Below are positions 34,645 to 46,300 of a stretch of DNA of 64,000 bases, piece by piece. Origin of the DNA: Arcuatula senhousia (taxonomy: Eukaryota; Mollusca; Bivalvia; Mytilida; Mytilidae). The notes beneath the pieces were generated by a model, which was not told where the DNA came from, searched no databases, and was given only the letters and a program-made list of their open reading frames with translations. Made by a program: the position numbers and the translations under genes. Each line of letters begins with the position of its first letter. Positions within the stretch are counted from its first letter, which is position 1. Where the stretch lies: the NCBI GenBank assembly GCA_963971305.1, contig OZ020307.1, positions 11,731,501-11,795,500 on the forward strand, written 5' to 3'.

Positions 34645-35992
34645 ATGTCTCCCCTTCCCAGAAGGGGGAGACATATTGTTTTTATGTCAGTTCTTCTTCT
34701 TCTTCTTCTTCTCATACAAAGCGTGTCCGGGCCATAACTTTTTTATCCTTTAAGATAGGGCTTTGATATTTGGCATGTGGATGTATCACTAAGAGACGAT
34801 GTGTCGCGTATAAGAATGGCCTTGACCTTTGACCTCAAGGTCAAATTAATGCTAATTTTACAGCGAAAGTGTTTCGGGCCATAACTTTTTTGTTCTTTGT
34901 CATAGGGCTTTGCTATTTGGCATGTGGATGTATCACCTTGGGATTATGTGTCGCGTATCAGAATGACCTTCATATGACCTTGACCTTTGACCTCAAGGTT
35001 AAATTAATGCTAATTTTACATGGAAAGTGTGTCGGTGCCATAACTTTTTATGCTCTTTGACATAGTGCTTTAATATTAGACATGTGGATGTGTCACCATG
35101 AGATAATGGGTCGCGTACCAGAATGATTTTCATATGACCTTGACATTTGACCTAAAGGTCAAATTAATGCTTATTTTAAATCCTAAGTTTTCCAGGCCTA
35201 ACTTTTTTGTTCTTTGATATAGGGCTTTGATATTTGGCATGTGGATGTATCACCTTGAGATGATGTGTTGCGTACCAGAATGACCTTCATATGACCTCGA
35301 CCTTTACCCTCAAGGTTAAATAAATGCTAATTTTACATGGAAAGTGTGTCTGTGCCATAACATTTTTGTTCTTTGACATAGTGCTTTAATATTTGACATG
35401 TGGATGTATCACCATGAGATGATGGGTCGCGTACCAGAATGACCTTCATATGACATTGACCTTTGACCTCAAGGTTTAATTAATGCTAATTTTACATGGA
35501 AAGTGTGTCTGTGCCATAACTTTTTATGTTCTTTGACATAGGGCTTTGGTATTTGACATGTGGATGTATCACCATGAGATGATGAGTCGCGTACCAGAAT
35601 GACCTTCATATGACCTTGATCTTTGACCTCAAGATCAAATAAATGCTATTTTTACACATAAAACATGTCTGGGCCATATATATTTATATTCTTTAAACAC
35701 AATGCTTTGATTTTTGACTTGGAAATGTGTCATCATGGGAACAATGTGTCACCATCCTTAATGACCTTGACCTGTGACTTCAATGTCAACTAAATGCTAA
35801 TTTGACATGCAAAGCCTTCCAGGCCATAACTTTTTTATCCTTTGACATAGGGCTTTAGAATGTAGATGTATCATTATTAAACAATTTGTTGTACAATGTA
35901 TGTCATTGTGACTTTGACCTTGACCTCAATTCTTGAACTTGTGTTATTCAAGGAAGGGGAGACATCAGTTTTAGTGCGCTAAAACAGTTTAT
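34645..35992 (+). mobile_element. Family D HINE-like element (ATGTCTCCCC start)
   Basis: The 5' hairpin ATGTCTCCCCTTCC / GGGGGAGACAT is followed by a (TTC)n microsatellite and about seven tandem ~170-bp units containing GCTTTGATATTTGGCATGTG and GACCTTGACCTTTGACCTC. The 3' end has GGAAGGGGAGACAT (inverted start), then GTTTTAGTGCGCTAAAAC hairpin (35968-35985) and AGTTTAT. Each unit is rich in AGGTCA/TGACCT half-sites. Confidence 0.75.
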
Positions 35993-35995
35993 CCT

Positions 35996-36240
35996 AGTCT
36001 GTTATCTGTTACTAAATGTACCTACTGACTGTGACCCAATATCATCTCTATCACTTGCAGTTGCTGAGATATGGACCTTAACCATTTCTTTAACCCGAGT
36101 CTTTCATGCAGAAAATAAAGGTCAAGGTGACTTAATTTTTGTATGGTGCTGACTTCCATCAAAGATGTACCCACTGACCAAATATCATCCCTCTATGATG
36201 TTTAGTTCCTAAGTTATTGACAAAACAAAACCATTATGTA
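35996..36240 (+). repeat. Family F repeat units, right portion
   Basis: Two units resembling 28190-28317 (TGTACCTACTGACTG, ATCACTTGCAGTTGCTGAGA, GGACCTTAACC). They most simply represent the right part of the element that starts at 27811. Confidence 0.45.
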
Positions 36241-37304
36241 TGAAAAATTTCTATCCTTCCCAATTGATGTCTTTCATCATTTTAATCTGTTCTCCTTTTG
36301 TTTTAGTTTTAGTTGTTGTTCCTTAGGCCCATATTTTTCCAGTGAAAAACAGCAAAAATGAACAAAATTTTGCAAATATTTCAACTTTAAAGGGTCATCT
36401 GGCAACTTTGACCCAAGAGAGAGAGAGACCAAAGAAGTTAATGAGCTGGAGGTTTGCACAGCTTTTCTTTATCAGCAATAATTTTCATTTTAAGCCCACC
36501 TTTAAATAGACCACAACTCATTATATAATTGGGAATCTGACATCCAAACAAGGGTGGCAACTTTTCTTTTTTCTTTAGATGACCATGAAGAGCACCAAAT
36601 GACATCTCTGTTGCAACTTGTTCAAGCACTATATGAAGGAAACCATGAATACAAAGCGAAAGGCTATGGTTTCAGCAATAAAAATGTATTTATCTACACA
36701 TGCCAAATTTTGTTCCTAAAACAAAACTAACAGAAATAAAAAGTAACATTTAATCAATAAAAGTTATATTGCACATTAATAACATTCATAACATAACATT
36801 TGCAAATTCCTTCTCTTCAACTCATTTACACAAATCATTTTACATTCAAGTTGAGAAATGAAAAATATGAGATTTACCTTGCATCTTGTGTATGTCAAAA
36901 TATATTATTGTCATTTATTTCCTTTGTTTTTTTTTCTTTTTACTCAGAGAAAGTGAACAAAATAAAGAGTTTTAACAATAGCCATGTTTAAAGCATCTGC
37001 AGTTTATTAAAATGTAATTTAGTTAAAATTAAGTTTCATTTACACATATTTATTTCTTACTGTACAAATGTATTGGGAAACAACTTAAATGTCTCTATGT
37101 AACATTTGCCAGTTAGCAGTATGGAAGTGTGGCCATTGTAGTTATAATTTTACTTCTCCAATATGGCCATGGACAGATTTCTAATAGGTTTTTAACAATG
37201 TGTAAAGCATGAAAGTTTTGTTTGCTCACTGAATATGGTCCTAATGACCTGTTACACTAGACTGCCACTGATGATCCGAGGTCCTATTGTACTGTCCATA
37301 TATA
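36241..37304. other. Downstream of FERRY3 homologue; likely 3'UTR plus spacer
   Basis: No exon or element end was assigned. On the minus strand this is the 3' side of the FERRY3 homologue. A minus-strand AATAAA-type signal occurs around 36962 and 36719 in AT-rich sequence, but the transcript end is not determined. Short frames at 36277-36629 show no family resemblance. Confidence 0.4.
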
Positions 37305-40300
37305 TCACACTTTGATGGCATTAGATACTCTGAATATTGTAGTTAACATGTTACTGATTCCAGAAAACATCTCATAGGAAATACCCTGAAACAATAATAT
37401 CAAAAAAGTATCAGTGTTAATAGTAATTCCTAGAAATAAGTTTGTAAGTCTTGGTCTTTGCTCATTTTGTGTTTTTTTCATTGTAATATAGTGTTCATCT
37501 TTGATAAACAAATTGGGTCTTATACATACTGAAAAGATCTAACCTGCATTTCAATTTGTTTTCTTGTATTTTTCACCAGTTGAAATAGAAATAAAATTGC
37601 TATGTGCAAAGGAATTCTATTACAACTGGTATTTGTCACTTCAAATGCAGCTTTTATAGTTATGAAATTAAATAGGTCATTAGGGATTTTCCTCACTTTA
37701 AGTGACTTTTGAGATCAATACTATTATTATACAGGTTTCATTCCTAGTGGCAATATACTAGATGAAAAAATAAAAAATGTAATGAATTTACCAATGGAAC
37801 CATGAACTGTATGGTGCGAGAGCTTGCACTTTCATATGTTGCCATTTCCATCATAAATCCCTTGACACATTTAAATACTAGCTCTGCTCTCTTCTGACAC
37901 CATGGTATTGTCATTTCCTATAAATATAAATAATACATATATAATACACCAGCATAATCATGTAAGAGTTATCGCAAACTCTTCTAATCATATGCAACTC
38001 TGATTCTTCCTTTTTGTGAACACAATTGCATGATAACTCTTATCATTTTTTAAGTCTTGCACTTATTCCAACGAGTACTGATTGTGACGGCAGCCGTCAC
38101 AGATGTTCCCCAAACAAACAAGATTTACCTTAAAGCGACAAAATACTGCCTTTTGATGGGGGGATATTTTTGTAGTACTAATCAAGCTCTTAAGTCCTCA
38201 CCACCTAGGTTTAATACTGAGCTATAGCAATGTCCTATATAATGAACTTTGGCTGTTTACTCAGAAACGGCAGCCATTTTTTAAATTCTGAAAACGTTGT
38301 GCACACCTCTGATTCGGAATATTACTCGGAACATCAAAATCTACCAGAATACCAATTTTAATCAAAATAAAAGGATTCTTAAATTTTGGCGGCCATCTTG
38401 GATTTAAAAATTTCAAGTTTTTGCATTTTATGAAAAAACTGTAAACATCTCTTTAGAACTTTTTAAATATTTTTTAGTACTTATCAAGCTCTGTAATACC
38501 ACAAAGTTTCAAGGTGCTCATCACTTGGGTTACTGAGATATGACAATGTCCTATATAATAAACTTTTGCTATTTACTCAAAAAAAGCGGCCATTTTAAAA
38601 ATTTTGAAGTCCTAATGGACACCTCTGATTTGGAGTATTACTCGCAACATCAAAATCTACCGGAATATAAATTTGTATCAAAATCCAAGCACTTTTAAAT
38701 TTGGGCGGCCATCTTGGATTTTAAAATTTAGCATTTGTCATTTTGCGGAAAAAACCGTAAATATCGCTTCAAAAATTTTTTGATATTTTTGTAGTACTCA
38801 TCAAGCTTTATAATCCTATTAAGTTTCAAGGTCCTCACCACCTAGGTTACTGAGATATATCAATGTCCTATATAATGAACTTTCGCTGTTTACTCGGACA
38901 CGGTGGCCATTTTGAAAATTTCGAAAATGTTGTGCACACCTCTGATATGTCCCCTACCACTGTGGAAAGTTTCATAAAGGTCAGTCTTCACATCTCTTCG
39001 GCTATACCCGGACAGGCATTTTTTAGAGTGCGGAAGAAGAAGAAGAATAAGAAACGGAGTAAAAACAATATGTTCCCGAACTTTGTTTGGGGAACATAAT
39101 TATGCATGAAAAAATCTGTCAAAGTAAAAAATGGCAAAATTTCATAAAACAGCAAATAGGTGAGCAACAGACCTGAAATCGAATCCCACATTATGGGACC
39201 CCATGTTGATACTGTTTACCAAATATCAAGGGACTGTGATAAGAAGTCCTGAGAAAACTGTTACGAAATTTTTTTCAAAGCTCACCATTTTCCATTTTAT
39301 AACCCAGATTTTTAACTGCATGAAATAAGTCCAAAATTTATATTGTTTTCTTTACAAATTAAATCATAAGATACAAAATATACAAATATAACATGCCTGT
39401 ATGCTTAAAAAGCAAAACTTCAGTGGCCCTACATTAAGACTTAAACAAGTTCTACCAACCTCTGACATATTATGTGCAAGAAGCAGTGGAATAGTTAGTG
39501 TCTTGATATCATGTCTAAAACATTGTTTGATGATATTTCTGATACTAAGGATGACAGGATGTCGTGATGTTATATCACTGGATTTTATAGAATCATCTGT
39601 GACTAGGTGGAATACAACATGTACGTCCGAGAGGTTTGAGTGCTTGGTGATGTAAAAATCTCCCATCTGTAAACCATCAGTCTGCAAATTAAAATGAAAA
39701 ATAATCATATAATACTATCCCAGTTTGATGTTGGTCTTAATTTTAGGTTTTAAAACAGGACCAAATTCTGCATTTTTACACTAGGTCTCTGTAATATACA
39801 TTGATAACAGGCTTCTTAACTCTGAACAGCTTTTTCTTTTTTTCAGTGTGATAGGGAAAGCCACACATTGAGAGGGCAATTTGTTTTCCTTGAGTGCAAA
39901 AAGCTCATCCGATATTTCACTTTTCAAAATATTACCTGTATTGCATGCAATACCTCTATAAAGCTTACAAAAATTCTAGAACTTAACCTTACATAAGTTG
40001 AAAACCTTAATTATTATTATACATGAAATAGAAAGTATTTTAATTAGGCCACAGTTGGAAAAAGTTAGTTTGCCTAAACCCTACCCATGTCATAAAGTTA
40101 TGGGTAGGTAGGTAAATTCTTTTTTTTTCTCTGGGTGACCAAAATAAGACTCTTCTTATGTAAATTCACTAGCTAGCGTTTGGGCAAACAAACTTAATTT
40201 TATAACATACTTTTCTTTCTTTGGATTTTTCTCCCTTGGTTGCCATTTGATTGACCAATGGTAATTGCTGTTCTATAGTTGTTAGTTGCTGTTGGAGATC

Positions 40301-43300
40301 AGGAAAATGAAAATCTGTGGACTGCTCACAGACTCTGTAAAACTCTGTAATGACATCATAAAATGAAATTCTAAAAGATATTGTAACAGGATTGAAATTT
40401 TGTAAGATTTACTTTGCACACATGCAGTTAAGTACACTAAATATACCATAAAACCTGGTTCAACCCACCATTTCTTTTGAAATGCCTGTACCAAGTTAGG
40501 ACCATTGCGATCTTCCATTTTTCTAGTATGTCTTTGCCTTGTTTTGTCTTTGCTTTTTGGATAGATGATATTTATCACCCCAGTTTGGAAGTTTTGTTGT
40601 TAACTTTATTTGTACAATAATTAATGTAACAGTATTAATTATGTTGGATGCATAAATATATATCTATGTTATAACATTATCATAGATTGGTGATCAAGCT
40701 TGGGTCATTTTCATTTACAGGACCAGTAATGTTTTATTCACAAAGTTGTTCTTTCTTTTATTCATCTTTTGAACAGTAGCATTAATAATATAAACTTATT
40801 CATTTCCAATATATCATGCTTATTTCTCCAGGTTTAAGACATATCTTCCCTGTTCTAGAACAACATGAAATCAGTAATGTTCTAAGGATGAATAAACTTA
40901 CTTTTCTTCAAGCCACTGTACATGGAGAAATTGTTGTCTGTCAATAGGATCATACCACAAAGGTTGTTCGAGTATAATGACATTGCTGTTTGTAATCTTT
41001 GGGGTTGAGGTACTACCATTCCCCTATCAAAACATAAAAACAAAGTTTATTTTGTAAGTACCTCCTATTGTTCTTATGAAAAACTACCATACATGTATTT
41101 AAAAACAAGAGCATGGCTCAAGGTCTCCTAACTAAAATAACTATATGACCTTGACCTTTAACCTTTTGATCCCCAAATAGAAAGGCTTAAAGTTTTTCTT
41201 CTCATAAGCTTTATTATGTGTAGTTCTATGCTATCAAGGTGTTAAAAAGTAATGCTTCAGAAATAAATTTCAGTCTAAAATTTCTTAGCTTACAGGATTC
41301 GACACAATAAATTGAATGTTAACAACATGATGGGTGTGCTATAGCAAGCAGGAACTGCTTTCTCTTCCAGAGCACCTGAGTTCACTCTCGTTATGACTAG
41401 AGTTCACGTTGTTAATAGATTTTCAGTAGTCTTTGTGTTTTTGTATTTTACATGTTGTCTGTTTTTTGTCCCGTTCTCATTGGTGTTAACTGGTTTTGTC
41501 TCTGCATTTCAGACTTTTGACATTCGGATGCCTCATTGGTACCTCTGCTTCATGCAAAACTTTGACCTTGACCTATGAACTTTTGACCCCTCAAAGCATG
41601 AGGCTTATTTTTTACCTCACATACCTTTCTTTCTATAAGTTTCAAGAAATTCTATCAAGGCCTAAGTTGAAACACAAAAATCAATTTGGATGGAATGATG
41701 AATGGTTGGGCATGGAATAGCTGAATTCTATATTTCCCTGCTTTTAACAGAGGAGGGGGGACATTAACATGGCAGTATTTTAAAATAAATCAAACATTTT
41801 TGTCTGATTAAGACTCATCAGATACTTTAGATAAAGGTAATAGGTAATATACATAGTGCAAGATAATAACATTTGTATTCATTTGAATTTTTGTTATACG
41901 ATATAACACCAATGCTCACTTATAACATTATCAGTGACATAACAATTCTGGTATGCTTACCCCACAGTATGTGTTTTATGTCGACATAAATCTAAAACAT
42001 CTGTACACAATAGACGTAAATTGTGTGTTGTTTTCATTTGAGCCCCTGCAATGGTAAATAAAGATATCAATAACTAAGAAAAATGATAATTTTATTTAGC
42101 CAACAATAATAAAATTGATGTAAGATAGCAATCATAGAAATTCACATACATTTTCACAAAAATATAAAGGAATGTTACAATTGGTCACTAATGCCCCATC
42201 ACCTAAAACAAAAAGTAAAAGTCCAACAGCATAAACAGGTCTGAACTATCTGAGAACATCTGTTTGTCATGCGAAAACATCCTTGCAACTTATAGGTAGA
42301 TGGGGTGTCTATCACTGAGCAGCTTTTTATGCACATCTATCGTAACTTTTAAATTTATAGTGGTTCTGTACTTTTTAAGGGGAGATAATTTGCATAGAAA
42401 TAATAGGGAATAAAACACATTTTTCACTTTTTTCAAAAGTTTTGATGGTAAACTTTATTTTTTATTTAGTATATTTAAAAATCCATACAAAACAAAGATT
42501 TTCACAAATTTTAAGAAAAATCTATGGAGTAGATTTTCTAAGGTAAAAGAATTTTGATTTTTCCCTATTGGTCCTTTAAAAAAAGTACTAATATCATGCA
42601 TGTATAGTTTCTGAGAAAAGCTTAATTGATATTTTCATACAGATGGAGCATACATGATGCAACAGAGCCTTAATGACAAAGCTGGAGATTTTGTTGGTTT
42701 TTTTTTTAGATGGTGAGCAGACAAAAATGAAGGAGATTTTCAAAGCCCTTTCAAATTGCATTTGAATGTTTATTGAGAGCACTAGCATGAACCAAAAATA
42801 CTTTGATATCACCATTAATACAGTCATTTAATACATTAGGTAAATTATGGTAATAAACCTTCAATCAACAATATACCCTACAAAATTTACACCCTATATT
42901 GACAAGACTATATAACGTAGGAAATGGGTTTTGACTCAACAAATATCTTGATTAGAATTACTATTTTCTCAAGACTTGAAAAAGCAGAAGATAATGCAAA
43001 CAAGAGTTACCACTAAAGTATGTCTAGCCTACCGGCACATTCAGAAACAATTATTTTTTCTTACTTCCACTATATTTTGAATTTACATGGATTTTCAGTT
43101 TCTATGAATAGAACTTAAACATTGCTAATATATGCAATAAAAATAATCAGTCATATAGTGACTAAACCGGAAAATCAAGGTCAAGGTCAAAATATGGGGA
43201 TGTAACTGTGCTGAGCTACTATTGGGACATATGCATACCAAGTTTCATTAACCTATGACCTATAGTTCTTGAGATATGGAGGTGCTCGCAAAACTTTTCC

Positions 43301-46300
43301 ATTGCTATTATTAGTATATGTATTGAAAATTGTCAAAAGTCACTCAACGGGAAAATCAAGGTCAAGGTCAAAAGATGGGGATGTAACTGTGCTGAGCTAC
43401 TATTGGGACATATGCATACCAAGTTTCATTAACCTATGACCTATAGTTCTTGAGATATGGAGGTGCTCGCAAAACTTTTCCATTGCTATTATTAGAATAT
43501 GTATTGAAAATTGTCAAAGTCACTCAACGGGAAAATCAAGGTCAAGGTCAAAAGATGGGGATGTAACTGTGCTGAGCTACTATTGGGACATATGCATACC
43601 AAGTTTCATTAACCTATGACCTATAGTTCTTGAGATATGGAGGTGCTCGCAAAACTTTTCCATTGCTATTATTAGTATATGCAGGGTTCCCACTTTTTTC
43701 ATGACTTAAATTTCAAGGGTTTTTCCAGGACTTTTCAAGGGTATTTTAGTCAATTTCAAGGATGGAAATAGTCGTCAAAATGATAGATCCTAATATTTTT
43801 TATACCATTTCTCCCAAAACAGCCGACAGAGCGTCATAATATAATATTCAAGGGTTTTTCAAGGATATGTTTTGGTTTTTTAAAATTCAAGGACCTTTCC
43901 AGGTCCTTGAACCTAAAAATGAATTTCAAGGGTTTTTCCAGTTTTCAAGGATGCGTGGCAACCCTGTATATGTATTGAAAATTGTCAAAGTCACTCAACC
44001 GGAAAATCAAGGTCAAGGTCAAAAGATGGGGATGTAACTGTGCTAAGCTACTAATGGGGCATATGCATACCAGGTTCATCAACCCAGGACCTATAGTTCT
44101 TGAGATATGGAGGTGCTCATAAACTTTTCCAAAAAGTTAACCACGCAGCTGCCGCTTTCGGTAAAGTAACACCTATGTCCCGCTCTGCTTCGCACAGCAG
44201 GTGAGACAAAAATCAGCGTGAGTTTAACATGAATGGGTAGGGGCATAAAAAAATCATGTTTGCGAAAAAGAATTTAGTAATATAACTATATAAATCAACT
44301 CTTTTTTTGCTTTGCTTAATGAACATGCAGTGAGGCCTGTATTTTAATATTTTACCACACTTGGAATCTTTGTACATTTATGAAAAAATAACTGCAATTC
44401 AAAGCATGTTTTTCTTTGTTCTTCATAATATAGTTTTTCAATGCTAACAACTCTGAGGTTAATTTATGTAAGGTAAACTTTCCTCAACAGTTAGAGTTGG
44501 TTCTGATCTTTGACAATGACATACCTAAATGTATGGTAAAACTTTCCTTGAAGTAAACAGCAGGTTCTGACCTTTTAGAATCACTTACGTTAATGTATGG
44601 TAAATCTTTCCTCAAAGGTGACAATTGATTCAGATCTTTGACAACTACATACCTAAATGTATGGTTAAACTTTCCTTGAAGTTAACAGCAGGTTCTGACC
44701 TTTTAGAATCACTTACCTTAATGTATGGTAAATCTTTCCTCAAAGGTGACAATTGATTCAGATCTTTGACAATTACATACCTAAATGGATGGTAAAACTT
44801 TCCTCAAAGGTGACAGTTGGTTCAGATCGTTCACTCTCATCTGCCTCAGGTAAGTTTGTACTTATATTCCTCATTCTACCCCTAAAACAAAAAACTACAA
44901 CTTTTTTTTCATTAAAACGTGAAATTATCTACATAAACTCTTAAGGTTTACCCCTCCAATATTAGGAACACTTGCATTTCTGTAACTCCCATTATATGTT
45001 TGGCCTTTAAGGACAAATATGATTCCAATTCTTTGCTTCTCTCCAAACATTATTTCTTTTCAAAAGCAAGCTAGATTCTCTTAGAATGTATACAAGAAAA
45101 CTTATTCATGTGGCAGGGTATAAGTTAAACAAATAACCTGTTTTCTAATCTACAAGCCGGTTACATCTAAGATTGAAATTATTTACATGTAGGATGGTGA
45201 CTTTGACTGGGTATCTTCATGAACTTTTATAACCCAGTCCCTAAACTCTTGTTTCTGTGTGTCCTTTAAATTGGTCAGCTCTTTGTTCCATTTACTTTCT
45301 ATCATCTGAAACACATCAATGACAATTTTACAGCCTGTACAAAAATTGAAGCCTTCACAAAAATTCAATGATGAAAACAATCCAACTTAATTACATCAAA
45401 TGAGGTATAGTGGTACATGTATACTAATGATTTACTGTTAGTCTATAACAAATGCATTTTTTCTTCATTAAAATTGTAACAAGTCTTAGATTTCACATGA
45501 TGTTGCTTAAAATAAACTTCACAGAACTGAAGGTGGAAACTTTAAATGTAAATTAACCTGCATTTGATCCACATGGTTCTGGGCTAGTTCATTCACTTCC
45601 TCATTAGAAAATGTTTTAACTGCCTCATCCATCTCCTCTCTTTGTCTGAAAAATAATCAAAATATAATAAGTGATATATAACATTCCTGTAAAATTTAAC
45701 ACAGATCAGTCAACTAAACTATGAACTTTTTACATAAAGACTGTCAATGCACTAGACCAACCTTTTAAATAGTAACACCCCTACTTAACACTGAGAATGT
45801 TTTGATGAAGTTGATATCTTATTATTACTTAACGCAAAAGTATGGTGAGTTTTTTTTTTAAATATATAAATAAATGTACTATAAGGTTCCTTCAAAAATA
45901 GATTTCTTTTATACATGTATTGCTAAAGACAAATGGAAATTTTCAGAAATACATCATTTTTAGGGCTAGTTCATTTTAATTCATATGATAAGGTTGGAAA
46001 CATCAACATTTCTACAGCTGTACCACTTATGAAAATTCTTTTTTTATTGAATATGCTAATACATTTATTTAGATCAAGATCCATCTGAATGCTTAAAATC
46101 TGCTGCAGATAACAACATGAAGTGAAACGTCCAGATGATATGTTAACAATTCGAAAACTTGTGTTATTTTTCAATGGATGAAATTTTTTGTCAGGTGGGG
46201 CTTCAATGGGAGAATTAAATCCATAAATTGATTAAAAAATTATTTTTTTCTATCATATTACTTTTATTGAGAAAACATGTATTGAAATAAATTTATAAGA

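Noticed and set aside
17534..36000. CRISPR-like array
   Set aside because: Units are 170-500 bp with no short repeat/spacer pattern, and the genes are eukaryotic with introns.
36277..36629. Small minus-strand frames as a gene next to FERRY3
   Set aside because: They are short, lack splice context and show no recognisable domain.
40345..40370. Upstream acceptor for FERRY3 exon 9 at about 40371
   Set aside because: It would introduce a stop in the required phase; the acceptor before AGTTTTAC (40344) keeps the frame open.
41100..41960. An additional FERRY3 exon between exons 7 and 8
   Set aside because: Joining 41961 to 41023 keeps the frame open and gives the conserved-looking [16 protein letters not shown] stretch, so no extra exon is needed.
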